Below, one piece after another: positions 15,886-25,695 of a stretch of DNA of 64,000 nt; position 1 is the first letter of the stretch, and each line of letters begins with the position of its first letter. Source of the stretch: Tolypothrix sp. PCC 7910 (GTDB lineage Bacteria; Cyanobacteriota; Cyanobacteriia; Cyanobacteriales; Nostocaceae); assembly GCF_011769525.1 (NCBI RefSeq), contig NZ_CP050440.1, positions 6,387,501 through 6,451,500 of the forward strand. The letters run 5' to 3'. Under the pieces are notes generated by a model that saw nothing but the letters and a program-made list of their open reading frames with translations, made no database searches and was not told the DNA's origin. The translations under genes were made by a program, and so were the position numbers.

Positions 15886-18800
15886 ATGACCCCGATCGCC
15901 AAACCAGAATCATGGGTAAACCTGGAGCAAGAAGGTTTATTACGCCGTATTACAGATCGTATTCGTCGCACATTGGATTTGGGAGATATTCTCACAACGA
16001 CAACGACGGAGGTGCGATCGCTGCTGGGTACTGATAGGGTAATGATTTACAAGTTTCATAGCGATGGTAGTGGTCAGGTCATTGCTGAATCAATTTATAA
16101 CCACAGGCTACCATCACTTTTAGGGCTAAATTTTCCGGCAGATGATATACCCTTTTATGCCAGAGAACTGTTTGTCAAGTCACGAGTGCGTTCAATTGTT
16201 AATGTAGATAAACAGCAGATTGGGCACAGCTTCCTCAATAATTTGGAAACAGGAGAAAACATTGCAGAGGAAATATATTATCGCAATGTAGACCCTTGCC
16301 ATATCAAATATTTAACAGCGATGGGAGTTCAGTCTTCTCTAGTAACACCAATTTTGCATCAAGATCAACTTTGGGGTTTGCTGGTGTCACATCACTCCGA
16401 AAGCTTTGCGGTTGGCGAGCAGGAACTAGAAGCTGTACAGATGGTAGTAGATCAATTATCAGTAGCGATCACTCAAAGTAATCTCCTCACCCAAGCCCAT
16501 AACAAAGCCGAACGAGAAGCTACTATTAACCGCATTGCAACTTTACTGCATTCATTGCCCACAATTGTACTGCAACCCGCTTTAGAAGCTACTGTTGCTG
16601 CCTTTGGTGGCTCTGGTGGCAGGCTTTGTATTAGACATAATGCTTTTAATTTCCAGAATAGTAGCTTTAAGCCCTTAAGAGAATGTTTAATCCCAGGAAG
16701 TGACTGTATCAGGCTTTATATTTGCGGAAAACAACCTGTGATGCCGGAACCCAATGTGTATCCACTCATAGAGCAATATAATGTCTGGCAAGAACATTAT
16801 GACTCTGGGGAATATGATATCTGGGCAATTTCAGATATACATCAAATACCCCATCTGCTAACTGTGCAAATTGCTTTTCAACCTACAAAAGTTCGCAGTA
16901 TTTTGATGATTCCATTAGAGTATCGTCAAGAATTAGTAGGTTATTTAAGCATTTTTCGAGATGAAATAAATACAGAAACCTTATGGGCTGGAAGATTCGA
17001 TCCCGATCAAAGACAAATTTATCCTCGTTTATCTTTTGATGTCTGGCGCGAAGCTAAAACAGCACAAGTGCACAAATGGACTGTTGAAGAAATAGAAATG
17101 GCCAGAGAGATTGGTAAACATTTTGCTTCAGCAATTCAGCAATATGAACTATACCAACAGGTAGAAGCTTTCAATAGTAGTTTAGAAAAACAAGTTAGAA
17201 AGCGCACACTTGAACTAAGAAAGACATCGGAACAACAACAGGCCGTGTTTGGAGTGATTGCCAAAATTCGCGAGTCTCTTGATACTAAAACTATTTTTCA
17301 AATTACTACTAAAGAAGTTTGCCAATTAATTAAAGCAGATCGTGTTTCTATTTATCGCTTTGATGCTGATTGGGGTGGTGAATTTGTTGGCGATTTTGAA
17401 GTTTATAGTCCACACTGGTCAAATACTTCCAAACTGGGAGTAAATACAATTTGGAATGATACTTACTTACAAGATACCCAAGGAGGACGCTACCGCTTCA
17501 ACGAAACATTTGCGGTAGATAACATTTACCAACGGGGTTTTACTCAGTGTCATGTTGACAATTTAGAAGAGTATCAAATTCAAGCTTTTGTACTTGCACC
17601 TATCTTTTTAGGACAAAAACTTTGGGGTTTGCTAGCTACCTATCAACATTCTGGCCCTCGTCAATGGCTGGACTCGGAAGTTAACTTTCTCAGTCAGATA
17701 GCAGCTCAACTAGGGGTAGCGCTCCAACAAGCTGAGTTACTCACACAAACGCAGCAACAAGCAATAGTTTTGCGACAAGCCGCAGAGCAACAACGAGTAT
17801 TGTTTGAAGTTGTCACAAAAATCCGCGAATCGCTCGACCTCAATGCCATTTTCCAAACGGCGACTAAAGAAATTTGTCAATCGCTGCGAGCCGATCGGGT
17901 AGTTGTTTATCAATTTCACCCAGATTGGAGTGGTGAGTTTATTGCTGAGTTTGTTGTTGAAGGCTGGGGAAAGCTGGTAGGTGGGGAAATCAACTCATTT
18001 TGGCCAGATAGTTATTTGCAAGAAACCCAAGGTGGAAGGTATCGCCACAATGAAACCTTTGCAGTCAATGACATCTATCAGGTGGGCCATAGTGAGTGCC
18101 ATATTGAGTGTTTAGAGCGATGTCAAGTTAAAGCCTATGCGATCGCACCTATCTTCATTGGGCAAAAACTTTGGGGTTTACTAGCAGCTTATCAAAACTC
18201 TGCACCGCGCCATTGGGAACTCTCAGAAATTCAATTTTTAGCTCAAATTGCCAATCAGCTTGGGGTAGCACTGCAACAAGTTGATTTACTCTTACAAACT
18301 CAGCAGCAAACAGAACAGCTAACTCAAGCCCTTCATGAGTTACAAGAAACCCAAACCCAACTCATTCAAACTGAGAAAATGTCCTCACTAGGACAACTAG
18401 TTGCAGGTATCGCCCATGAAATTAATAACCCTGTCAACTTTATTTCTGGTAATCTGCTACACGTCAGCCAATATGCTGAAGATTTACTCAGTATGTTGCA
18501 ACTCTATGAAAAGCAAGTCTTTACTCTTAGCCCCGATCTGCGAGAGATGGCAGAACAAATTGACTTAGAATTCATTACAGAAGATTTGCCCAAAACGCTC
18601 TCTTCCATGAAAGTAGGCATCGATCGCATCCGTCAAATTGTCTTAGGTTTAAGGAATTTTTCTCGTCTCGATGAGGCGGAAATGAAAGCGGTTAATATTC
18701 ATGAAGGTATTGATAATACCCTGCTAATTTTGCAACACCGCCTCAAAGCAAAACCAGATAGCCCTAGTATTGAGATAGTAAAGGATTACGGGGATCTGCC

Positions 18801-19206
18801 TTTAGTAGAGTGTTATGCCGGACAATTAAATCAAGTATTTATGAATGTCTTGAGCAATGCGATCGATGCTCTAGAGGATCAAAGTGAGTCTAAGTCTATA
18901 TCTAAGCCTGATAAAGGTCTAATTACACTCCACACTTCTATGGGAGAAATGAAGGGCAATATTAAGAGTGTGGTAATTCGCATTGTGGACAATGGCCCTG
19001 GAATCCCAGAAGCTTTGCGATCGCGAATCTGTGATCCATTTTTTACTACTAAGCCAGTTGGTAAGGGTACTGGTTTAGGCTTATCAATTAGTTACAAAAT
19101 TATTGTAGATAAACATGGTGGAATATTTAATTGTGAATCTCAGCCAGGGTTAGGTACAGAATTCTGGATAGAAATTCCTATCTCTCAAAATAGATATCGT
19201 GTCTAG
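15886..19206 (+). CDS. knotless phytochrome/cyanobacteriochrome hybrid sensor histidine kinase
   Basis: Light-sensing histidine kinase of 1,106 aa. GAF1 (residues ~20-200) resembles phytochrome: FPADDIP matches the PASDIP motif and C138-H139 in [11 protein letters not shown] fits a bilin-binding Cys. The next region (~220-420) ends with a tongue-like segment containing P380-R-L-S-F384, the PRxSF motif of PHY domains, so the front half is a PAS-less GAF-PHY (Cph2/All2699-like) module. Two further GAF domains follow with cyanobacteriochrome features: [10 protein letters not shown] plus QC555-H556, and [10 protein letters not shown] plus EC738-H739. The kinase core has H844 (GIAHEINNP), N-box [18 protein letters not shown] and GTGLGLSIS. 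No receiver or output domain is fused and no response regulator gene is adjacent. Confidence 0.9.
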   Translation: MTPIAKPESWVNLEQEGLLRRITDRIRRTLDLGDILTTTTTEVRSLLGTDRVMIYKFHSDGSGQVIAESIYNHRLPSLLGLNFPADDIPFYARELFVKSRVRSIVNVDKQQIGHSFLNNLETGENIAEEIYYRNVDPCHIKYLTAMGVQSSLVTPILHQDQLWGLLVSHHSESFAVGEQELEAVQMVVDQLSVAITQSNLLTQAHNKAEREATINRIATLLHSLPTIVLQPALEATVAAFGGSGGRLCIRHNAFNFQNSSFKPLRECLIPGSDCIRLYICGKQPVMPEPNVYPLIEQYNVWQEHYDSGEYDIWAISDIHQIPHLLTVQIAFQPTKVRSILMIPLEYRQELVGYLSIFRDEINTETLWAGRFDPDQRQIYPRLSFDVWREAKTAQVHKWTVEEIEMAREIGKHFASAIQQYELYQQVEAFNSSLEKQVRKRTLELRKTSEQQQAVFGVIAKIRESLDTKTIFQITTKEVCQLIKADRVSIYRFDADWGGEFVGDFEVYSPHWSNTSKLGVNTIWNDTYLQDTQGGRYRFNETFAVDNIYQRGFTQCHVDNLEEYQIQAFVLAPIFLGQKLWGLLATYQHSGPRQWLDSEVNFLSQIAAQLGVALQQAELLTQTQQQAIVLRQAAEQQRVLFEVVTKIRESLDLNAIFQTATKEICQSLRADRVVVYQFHPDWSGEFIAEFVVEGWGKLVGGEINSFWPDSYLQETQGGRYRHNETFAVNDIYQVGHSECHIECLERCQVKAYAIAPIFIGQKLWGLLAAYQNSAPRHWELSEIQFLAQIANQLGVALQQVDLLLQTQQQTEQLTQALHELQETQTQLIQTEKMSSLGQLVAGIAHEINNPVNFISGNLLHVSQYAEDLLSMLQLYEKQVFTLSPDLREMAEQIDLEFITEDLPKTLSSMKVGIDRIRQIVLGLRNFSRLDEAEMKAVNIHEGIDNTLLILQHRLKAKPDSPSIEIVKDYGDLPLVECYAGQLNQVFMNVLSNAIDALEDQSESKSISKPDKGLITLHTSMGEMKGNIKSVVIRIVDNGPGIPEALRSRICDPFFTTKPVGKGTGLGLSISYKIIVDKHGGIFNCESQPGLGTEFWIEIPISQNRYRV

Positions 19207-19240
19207 CACACCGATTCATTAATCAAATTTATTTTTGTCT

Positions 19241-19287
19241 GGTGTGTTAATGCTGCTTTGGTGCGTTGCACTGCGTGACAACACACC
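19241..19287. repeat. GGTGTGTT...AACACACC palindromic repeat
   Basis: Inverted arms GGTGTGTT and AACACACC enclose a GTGCGTTGCACTGCGTGAC core, in the gap between convergent histidine kinase and dnaN genes. It belongs to the family also seen near 2341, 55347 and 63952. Confidence 0.6.
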
Positions 19288-19318
19288 CTGCTAGATTTGA
19301 ATTTTTTGAAAATACCTT

Positions 19319-20476
19319 TTAATTTCTCAACTGCACAGGCATGGCTAAATAGGTCATTTTCAAACCACCCAGTGGTGTAAAAATTACTGGGGTTAAGCTT
19401 TGATTGAGATGCATTTGCACTTCGGAAGCAGGTAATTCTTTCAAGCCTTCCATGAGATATTTGATATTAAAGGCAATATCTATATTTTCTCCAGATATCT
19501 GTGCTGGCATTGATTCTCTACCGCTACCTACATCTTGAGCTTCACAAGATAAGGTAATTTCTTGCTGAGAGCTATCAATGCTAACTTTCACAATATTATT
19601 CTTTTGATCGGCTAGTACGGCAATTCGCTCTAATGTACTCAAGAATTGTCGCCGATCAATAGTGACTTGTCGCTCAAATTGCCGCGGTATCAGTTGCCGA
19701 TAAGCTGGATATTGACCTTCTAAAGTGCGGCTAGTGAGGCGTTGATTTTTCCAGGCAAATACAACCTGACCTTGATCCAAATATAAAGCCACAGGCTCAT
19801 CCTCAGAGGAACTATGAGGTAGCATCCGCTGGAGTTCGCGTAAGGCTCTAGCTGGTACTGTGACTTCTAGCTGACTACTACCTTCAATTGGACGTTCATT
19901 AGTAGTTTCTACTACTGCTAAGCGATGTCCATCAGTAGCAGCGAATTCTAAGGTATCTTGTTTAACTGTAAGATGAACTCCGGTGAGTACCTGCTTAGTT
20001 TCATCTCCACTGGTAGCAAACAATGAGCCTTTTAATCCCTCAATTAACGCCGCAGCTGTTAATTGCAGTGGTTCAGCATCTTCAATTATCGGTAGTTCGG
20101 GAAACTCTTCCGCTCCCATTGCCCGTACTTGGTAATGTCCACTCTTGGGTGTGAGCGTCATAATTATACCTTCTCCGCCAGAGGTTGCGGTTGCTGACTC
20201 ATCGTCTAGAGTAATTTCTCCTTCTGGAAGACGAGAGGTGATGTCTACCAGGATTTTGGCAGGAAGTGCGATCGCTCCCCCTTCCCATACCTCAGCATTA
20301 AAGCTAGTGCGGATACCCAAGCTGAGATCGAAGGCGGTTAAGCTTACTTGGTTAGTTTGTGCATCTGCTTGTAGCAGAACGTTAGCAAGTATGGGATGTG
20401 TCGGACGTGACGGTACAGCACGGCTGACAAGTGAAAGATTTGTACTAAGGTCGCTTTGGGCGCAAACTAATTTCAT
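19319..20476 (-). CDS. dnaN: DNA polymerase III subunit beta (sliding clamp)
   Basis: Sliding clamp of the replicative polymerase, 385 aa, near the usual bacterial length. The start MKLVCAQSDLSTNLSLVSRAV and the segments RPTHPILANVLL, FDLSLGIRT, GEITLDDES, LTGVHLTVKQDTLEFAATDGHRLAV and YLAMPVQLRN are characteristic, covering all three clamp folds and the C-terminal cleft. The gene is not beside dnaA or recF. I saw no exact TTTTCCACA DnaA boxes in the flanking gaps, so there is no sign of a replication origin here. Confidence 0.97.
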   Translation of the reverse strand: MKLVCAQSDLSTNLSLVSRAVPSRPTHPILANVLLQADAQTNQVSLTAFDLSLGIRTSFNAEVWEGGAIALPAKILVDITSRLPEGEITLDDESATATSGGEGIIMTLTPKSGHYQVRAMGAEEFPELPIIEDAEPLQLTAAALIEGLKGSLFATSGDETKQVLTGVHLTVKQDTLEFAATDGHRLAVVETTNERPIEGSSQLEVTVPARALRELQRMLPHSSSEDEPVALYLDQGQVVFAWKNQRLTSRTLEGQYPAYRQLIPRQFERQVTIDRRQFLSTLERIAVLADQKNNIVKVSIDSSQQEITLSCEAQDVGSGRESMPAQISGENIDIAFNIKYLMEGLKELPASEVQMHLNQSLTPVIFTPLGGLKMTYLAMPVQLRN

Positions 20477-20566
20477 GGTGAGATTCAGCTTGTGAGTGTC
20501 TATAGTATCACTGTAGAAATCTTTTTAGTACATTGTTATACCAATCTGAAACAAGAATGCGACAGA

Positions 20567-20601
20567 TTCTAGAGGGCAAGGCACTGCCTTGCCCTCTAGA
20601 A
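20567..20601. repeat. perfect 35-bp palindrome (17-bp arms, 1-base centre)
   Basis: TTCTAGAGGGCAAGGCA and its exact reverse complement TGCCTTGCCCTCTAGAA face each other around a single C. It could act as a transcription barrier or form a cruciform; the sequence type (GGGCAAGGCACTGCCTTGCC) resembles widespread Nostoc intergenic repeats. The rest of the 20477-20815 gap shows no gene. Confidence 0.75.
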
Positions 20602-20815
20602 TATATTGATGTATCGCAAACATTATTTGATTTGGTATTACCAAGCAACTTTGATTGCCCAGATCAAAGATTCCCCAGCCGCAGCAATCAACCTATTTGC
20701 TTTCTAGTAGATTTATAAAAATAATTTAAAACCGTCCCTGACTGGCAAGAACGGCAAGCGATAAATTATTTATCAGTTAATCAAAGAATTGGACTAACGC
20801 TTTAGTGCGCGTAGT

Positions 20816-21307
20816 CTATGCAGGAATAACTTGAGCAATCAGCGAACGTTTATCGAGTGATTGAACTTTACCTACTTCACTCAAATCGCTCACAATGCGT
20901 TCTAGTAGTTCTCCAGCTTTGTCACGATATTGATTTTCTCTGCCTCGTAAACGAATGGCAAACTTCACTGAATCGCCTTTACTCAACCACGAAAGTGCTT
21001 GCTGAATGCGTAAGTTGTAGTCAGCTACACCAACGTTTGGCCGTAGCCGGACTTCCTTTACTGTCGGTCTAGCACTCTGTCCCTGACGCTTTTTCTTTTG
21101 ATACTGAAGCTTGCCATAGTTAAGAATTTTTGCAACTGGAGCGTCTTTGCCTTCAGAAACTAGAACTAGGTCAAGCTCTACGCTCTGCGCTAATTGTAGA
21201 GCTTCGTAGGTATCTGTTAAACCACGATTGTTATTTTCATGGTCAATCAAGAAGACTTGAGGTGCCTTGATTTGGGAGTTAATTAGTTGTTTTTGGACTA
21301 CGATAAT
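20816..21307 (-). CDS. infC: translation initiation factor IF-3, predicted non-canonical AUU start
   Basis: Ribosome-binding initiation factor of 163 aa if started at ATT 21307. The N-terminal domain reads VVQKQLINSQIKAPQVFLID, then YEALQLAQSVELDLVLVSEG and VAKILNYGKLQYQKKKRQ. The C-terminal domain has VKEVRLRPNVGVADYNLRIQ, and GDSVKFAIRLRGRENQYRDK. The homologous frame extends upstream of the first TTG (21250) to an in-frame TGA and offers no ATG, GTG or TTG there. A good ribosome-binding site (AGAGG) sits 5 bases before ATT 21305-21307. infC in E. coli famously uses AUU for autocontrol, so I place the start there; the flanking ATC codons are alternatives. It is more divergent than the usual cyanobacterial IF-3 that begins with a PQINERIR motif, and may be a paralogue. 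Confidence 0.85.
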   Translation of the reverse strand: MIVVQKQLINSQIKAPQVFLIDHENNNRGLTDTYEALQLAQSVELDLVLVSEGKDAPVAKILNYGKLQYQKKKRQGQSARPTVKEVRLRPNVGVADYNLRIQQALSWLSKGDSVKFAIRLRGRENQYRDKAGELLERIVSDLSEVGKVQSLDKRSLIAQVIPA

Positions 21308-21478
21308 GATTTCCTCTCAATTGTTCAATACTTTGCAAGTGCAAGTACTGCTAATGTAACACAACCTCGATAGGAACTAAGATGTGGTAAACCCATACTT
21401 TATTACTTGGTTACATAACCACACAGATCAATGTGTAGATTTTCTCTCAGTTTACACAAAACTTCACCTATAGCCCGT

Positions 21479-22972
21479 TCAAGGTAGCCAATGTGGAGCA
21501 AATCCGTTGAGGGGAAGCTTTTCTGGCTTGATATCAGCAGTAGTAGTGTCCGCGATTGGCAATAACGGCATTAGCCACAAGTCGCTAGTGGCGATCGCTT
21601 CGCCATCATCGGTTTTTAAAGTATTTCCTGATAATGGTGCTGTAGCTTCCTGTGCTACTACTTGGTCAAATAATAAGCCTAAACCATCAGGCGATAGATT
21701 CATCTGCACATTTCGCTGGGCGATGGGCAACACTAATAAAGGTTTTTGTTGTGCAGTTTTTAGATCAATTGCTACGACATAAGGTTGTTCTATGTATTGT
21801 TCTTTGGAAACTAATTGTGTGAGCAAGCAGTAGAGGGTTGGAGAAGATGGATCAAATTGGCAATTGAGGATTGAACCAGTGGTTTTTAATAAGGGTTTTT
21901 GAGTACCTTGGTTAGTCACCAAAAATAAGTCTCTGGTGTAATCTGTATTGAATTTGACCATCGCTGCTTGCGAGCCATCTTTCGAGAAAGCTTGAACTAA
22001 CCCAAACTGCGGTAGAAAATCTAAAGGTTTAGTCGCATCCCCTTCTATAGGTAAAATTGCTGCTCCTGCTCCTTGGGCAACTGCTACAGCTTTACTATCA
22101 GGGGTAATCATAAAGTCTCCCCCAGGCTGGCTTTTGAGGGGTTTAGCAATGGGCTTTTCACCAGATTCACTGCTTGTTGGCATTACCCACAGCCCAAAGT
22201 CGCCGGGATTAGATTTGTTTCCACGCTGGATGACAATGGTTTCTCCATCTGGAGACAAGTCAAATTTGAGGTTTTGATAAGTTTTATTATCTAAAACTAA
22301 GTCAACTCGGCCTGGGGATTGTGCTTCTTGATCGGCTTGGCTAGCAATTCCTGTTGTAACTGTGTAAAGTTGAGCCGAGAGTAAATCTTGGTCATTGGTA
22401 CTACGAGCCGAAAATAAAATTTTCTCTCCATTGGGAAATGGCTCAAAGTCCATAACGACTAAATCTTTAGGGGTGAGTACCTTTTTTTGCTCTTGGGTTA
22501 AGTTGTAGAGAATTAACCGCCCCTTTTCTTCAGGATTAACTCCTATATAAATAATGGCGCGATCGCGGGTACGAAATGCACCTGTAAACGGCTGGACTAG
22601 CCTATTACTACTTTCTTGGGAAGCAAATTTATCTTTTGCTCCTTGTAATTGGACTTTATAATTCGTGCCATAGGGTGCTGGTGTCAAAAGTGTATAAACC
22701 ATCCGCCGCCCTGCCCAACTTATTTTCCCAGCCAAGGGTGGCTCAATTTTTAAGTTATCCTCTACACTTTTGGTATCCATTGGGCGGCTAAAGGTGAGGG
22801 TGAAGGAAACATCTTCTGACCCAATTTGCTGATTCTGCCAGGTAAAAGTTCGCACTCTGGGCTTGACGGCATCACCTTGCCAAATGATTAACCCAATTAG
22901 CAAACTGATTAGCAGCATCAGTGCGATCGCGACGCGATCCAGTGGTTGAATGAATGCTTTGGATGTAGCCAT
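21479..22972 (-). CDS. membrane-anchored Ig-like/beta-propeller protein, function unknown
   Basis: A 497-aa protein with an N-terminal membrane anchor (VAIALMLLISLLIGLIIW, residues ~14-31). A bacterial Ig-like (SbsA/Big_5) domain follows (VSFTLTFSRPMDTKSVEDNL, residues ~50-115). The remainder is a series of TolB/WD40-like blades with repeated phrases such as FDLSPDGETI, MITPDSKAVAV, AFSKDGSQAAMV and NLSPDGLGLLFD. This suggests a periplasmic or surface beta-propeller used for binding. No enzyme motif is seen. It is followed upstream by unrelated permease genes on the same strand with a 226-base gap. Confidence 0.75.
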   Translation of the reverse strand: MATSKAFIQPLDRVAIALMLLISLLIGLIIWQGDAVKPRVRTFTWQNQQIGSEDVSFTLTFSRPMDTKSVEDNLKIEPPLAGKISWAGRRMVYTLLTPAPYGTNYKVQLQGAKDKFASQESSNRLVQPFTGAFRTRDRAIIYIGVNPEEKGRLILYNLTQEQKKVLTPKDLVVMDFEPFPNGEKILFSARSTNDQDLLSAQLYTVTTGIASQADQEAQSPGRVDLVLDNKTYQNLKFDLSPDGETIVIQRGNKSNPGDFGLWVMPTSSESGEKPIAKPLKSQPGGDFMITPDSKAVAVAQGAGAAILPIEGDATKPLDFLPQFGLVQAFSKDGSQAAMVKFNTDYTRDLFLVTNQGTQKPLLKTTGSILNCQFDPSSPTLYCLLTQLVSKEQYIEQPYVVAIDLKTAQQKPLLVLPIAQRNVQMNLSPDGLGLLFDQVVAQEATAPLSGNTLKTDDGEAIATSDLWLMPLLPIADTTTADIKPEKLPLNGFAPHWLP

Positions 22973-23159
22973 GTTTAAGGGTTAAAGGTCAAGGGTCAAT
23001 GGTTAAAGGTTGAGGTTCAATAGACTTTTGAGCGTGCTAATTTAAGATTTTAAATTTGGGATGCGTGGATTGTTTCTGGTACAAGCACAGCCTTAGGCGG
23101 AACAAATCTCAAATCGTCAATCTCAAATCCCCAAGCTGTATACCCTTGTAGGCGAGCGT

Positions 23160-23186
23160 AAATCCAAAATCCAAAATCCAAAATTG
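23160..23186. repeat. STRR heptamer array (AAATCCA units)
   Basis: Four tandem or near-tandem AAATCCA heptamers just downstream of the TIGR03943 gene. A second degenerate array of GTTAAAG/GTCAAGG units lies at about 22980-23020 in the same gap. Confidence 0.7.
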
Positions 23187-23198
23187 TTTGACTCTTGC

Positions 23199-23975
23199 CT
23201 AGTAAACATAAGGATTTTTGGGTTGCGGAATCGTTTTCACAGAACTAGCAGCGATTGTTAGTTGGCGTTTACCAGAGAGCGTTTCTGTGATCATTTGCCC
23301 TTCTACTTCTAACCAGGTATCAGCTGGATACTGATTGTTAGGGTCTGCCAATTTCACTGGCAAACCTGCTGGGTAGGCATCAGCAGCGCAGCAGGTCAGG
23401 ATAAATCTTGCTAAGAAAATATATTCTTTCCCTAAATCTGGTGGGTGAATGACAAATCCTTGTACCTTGGCTTTTTGACCAGTATATGCATCTGGTTCTG
23501 GATAAACATTGAGTGTGCGAACCCAGTCTACAAGCGATCGCTCTTCTGGGCGAACAGTAGCGCGAAATGCTTGGGGTTTGACACGTGTAGTTCCCAAGGA
23601 ATCAACGGTGATACCTCGTTGCAGCGCTTTATCACTAGCAAAGACTTGCGGTGTAATGATGAAACCCAAAATGGCTGCTGTCAGCAGCAAAGCACTTCCC
23701 CATCCAGGGGGAAATATATTTAAGTGCATAGCATTGGCAACATTATCTCGTCGCCGTCGCCGCAACAGTTGCCCAGCTTTTAAGAAACCAACAATTTGTA
23801 AAGCGATACCACCCGCAATTGCTAACCAGAAGTAATCAGGGTGAATTAATAAGTTAAGTTTGCCTGTAGCCCAGTATTTGAGAATTAAAATGCCCCAAGC
23901 TGTAATTGCTAAAACATCCAGCCAAGGCATTAACAAATTTTGGAGTTTAATTTGAGGATTTTGTTTGGCATTCAT
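23199..23975 (-). CDS. TIGR03943 family (YcgQ-like) membrane protein
   Basis: Membrane protein of 258 aa. Hydrophobic spans occupy the N-terminal half (LAITAWGILILKYW, YFWLAIAGGIALQIVGFL, GSALLLTAAILGFIITP). The C-terminal half is an extracytoplasmic OB-like domain containing VQGFVIHPPDLGKEYIFLARF, followed by LTCCAADAYPAGLPV, the conserved Cys-Cys of the family, and WLEVEGQM. Members occur next to a DUF318-type permease, as in the B. subtilis ycgR-ycgQ pair, and exactly that arrangement exists here (permease gene 78 bases upstream). The pair is suspected of metal or metalloid handling; the cargo is not known. Confidence 0.85.
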   Translation of the reverse strand: MNAKQNPQIKLQNLLMPWLDVLAITAWGILILKYWATGKLNLLIHPDYFWLAIAGGIALQIVGFLKAGQLLRRRRRDNVANAMHLNIFPPGWGSALLLTAAILGFIITPQVFASDKALQRGITVDSLGTTRVKPQAFRATVRPEERSLVDWVRTLNVYPEPDAYTGQKAKVQGFVIHPPDLGKEYIFLARFILTCCAADAYPAGLPVKLADPNNQYPADTWLEVEGQMITETLSGKRQLTIAASSVKTIPQPKNPYVY

Positions 23976-23985
23976 GAGAATTGGT

Positions 23986-24022
23986 CAAGAGTCAAGAGTC
24001 AAATGTCAAGAGTCAAGGGTGA
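23986..24022. repeat. STRR heptamer array (GTCAAGA units)
   Basis: Five GTCAAGA-like heptamers fill most of the 78-base gap between the permease and TIGR03943 genes, i.e. inside a likely operon. Confidence 0.8.
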
Positions 24023-24053
24023 TGATAATTTTGGCATTGGACTCTTAAGTGAT

Positions 24054-25109
24054 TTACATGACGTGCAAATTCAAAAACAAGGTGAACAGAAATGTTAATA
24101 GTGCTGCCAGAGCAAATAGATAAAATAAAGCTTTAGCCTTGAAGATTGATAACATCAACCCTACACCTTTGATGTCAATCATCGGGCCAAAGACTAGAAA
24201 AGCTAGCAGGGAACCACTGGTAAAGGTAGAGGCAAAAGATAGGGCAAAGAAAGAATCAACTGTGGAACAAATAGACACAGCTGCTGCTAATACCAACATT
24301 GCCACAATCGAGGTAATAGGGCCAGCACCCAGACCAAGGATAATTTCTCGTGGTGCTAGTACTTGAATCGCAGCTGCGATCGCACTACCTAACACCATGA
24401 CTGCGCCTAACTCGCGTAATTCTTGAACAATGTTATCCAATAACAATCGCAGTTTATCTGGCAGGGGTTTATTGCTAGTAGATGATGCCGTAATTTCTGG
24501 CATTAAATTACTATCTATGCGGGTAGTCATACCCGCTTTTCCGCCTAATAAATAGGTTCCAGATTTTAACAAACTAGAACCTGTGGTGTCTTGTTGTGGT
24601 TGAGAACGTCTGCCACGCCTTTTGACTTCAGGTTGTGCTGGAGGATTAAACTTGAGGTAACGAGCGATCGCAGGTTGTACAATCGGGCTCAAGTCTTTTT
24701 GAAAGCTGAATACAATACCGATAATTGTCGCGATCAATAAAGAAAATACGACTCGTAACACCACGATTTCTGGCTGATCGCGAAATGCTGTCCAAGTTGA
24801 CCAAATAACTATTGGGTTAATTGTCGGTGCTGCTAAGAGAAAACCAATTGCCACTGGTGTCGGAACTCCCTGCATGAGTAAGCGCCGCGCCACTGGCACA
24901 TTACCGCACTCACAGACCGGAAACAAAAAGCCGATTGTACTACCAAATAAAGCTCCCAGTATGGGATTTTTGGGCATTTTTTCTACCAGTTTGCGCTCAT
25001 CTACAAAAAATAGCAGCAAGCTAGAGAATAAAACTCCCAGAAGCAAAAAAGGAATCGCCTCGACTAGCAGACTCAGAAAAATAGTGAAACCATTGTTCAG
25101 TTGATTCAT
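24054..25109 (-). CDS. permease, DUF318/ArsP_1 (YcgR-like) family
   Basis: Polytopic membrane protein of 351 aa with about eight hydrophobic spans. The diagnostic segment FPVCECGNVPVARRLLMQG (with CxC) is followed by PTPVAIGFLLAAPTINPIV, the signature of DUF318/ArsP-type permeases. A second signature near the C-terminus reads STVDSFFALSFASTF and FLVFGPMIDIKG. The central loop (residues ~155-225) is hydrophilic and basic. I use ATG 25109, preceded by GAGG, rather than the upstream TTG at 25124. It pairs with the TIGR03943 gene downstream. Related proteins export organoarsenicals or act in metal homeostasis; substrate here is unknown. Confidence 0.88.
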   Translation of the reverse strand: MNQLNNGFTIFLSLLVEAIPFLLLGVLFSSLLLFFVDERKLVEKMPKNPILGALFGSTIGFLFPVCECGNVPVARRLLMQGVPTPVAIGFLLAAPTINPIVIWSTWTAFRDQPEIVVLRVVFSLLIATIIGIVFSFQKDLSPIVQPAIARYLKFNPPAQPEVKRRGRRSQPQQDTTGSSLLKSGTYLLGGKAGMTTRIDSNLMPEITASSTSNKPLPDKLRLLLDNIVQELRELGAVMVLGSAIAAAIQVLAPREIILGLGAGPITSIVAMLVLAAAVSICSTVDSFFALSFASTFTSGSLLAFLVFGPMIDIKGVGLMLSIFKAKALFYLFALAALLTFLFTLFLNLHVM

Positions 25110-25421
25110 GGGCCTCGTAGTCAAAAGCGCTTTGGAGTTTTTAGGTTATGCCTAGTCATTCTATCGGAATGGGGATCAAAAGCAGATTGGGACAATTTAA
25201 GCTCATTTGAGTCAAAAGTTGATATGGGATTTATATTAACGCTTCAGCGTTAGAAAGCAACTGTTACTCTGAAGATACTTATGTTTACTTGAGTGTATTT
25301 ACGGATGCTAACTACTCTTAAGAATATCAAAACCGATAAATGGTTCCAATATTCTAGAGTAATCACTTAATGTACTACATTTAATTGGCTATGTTTATAG
25401 TTACTGCAATTTAGCAGTTTG

Positions 25422-25550
25422 GTGTGTTGTCTTGGGCAGATTTTTATCAAGAGTTTACAGTATTTAAACAATTGGGGATCGCTATTACTAGTAATTGCTT
25501 CAGGTTTTTGTTTAGGTCTGGCAACACTTCTAACAGTCAGGCAAGCTTGA
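25422..25550 (+). CDS. possible 42-residue single-span membrane peptide
   Basis: A GTG-initiated frame encodes 42 residues: a mildly polar start, then NNWGSLLLVIASGFCLGLAT and LLTVRQA, which would make one membrane helix with a basic cytoplasmic end. No good ribosome-binding site is visible and I do not recognise the protein. It sits in the otherwise empty 25110-25695 gap upstream of a histidine kinase gene. Treat as a candidate only. Confidence 0.25.
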   Translation: MCCLGQIFIKSLQYLNNWGSLLLVIASGFCLGLATLLTVRQA

Positions 25551-25695
25551 ATATCTTAAATTAAATAGTACTAAGCCAAGATTGCTGAGTAATAAGTTGT
25601 AAATCATAGCTAAAGCTAGGGTATTGAGTAAAGACGGGTAAAGGCTAAAATGTTAGCGTATTCATTGCCAGTTTTTATACCAATTAGAGTGTCAA

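Noticed and set aside
20533-20718. 61-codon frame in the dnaN-infC gap
   Set aside because: Much of it runs through the perfect palindrome at 20567-20601; this makes it a repeat artefact.
19207-20815. Possible chromosome origin beside dnaN
   Set aside because: No exact TTTTCCACA DnaA boxes, no dnaA gene and no AT-rich unwinding region were seen in the flanking gaps; a lone dnaN is common in cyanobacteria.
24054-25695. Zur-type operator upstream of the permease/TIGR03943 pair
   Set aside because: No TGATAAT-N-ATTATCA-like palindrome was found in 25110-25695, so zinc control is not supported by sequence.
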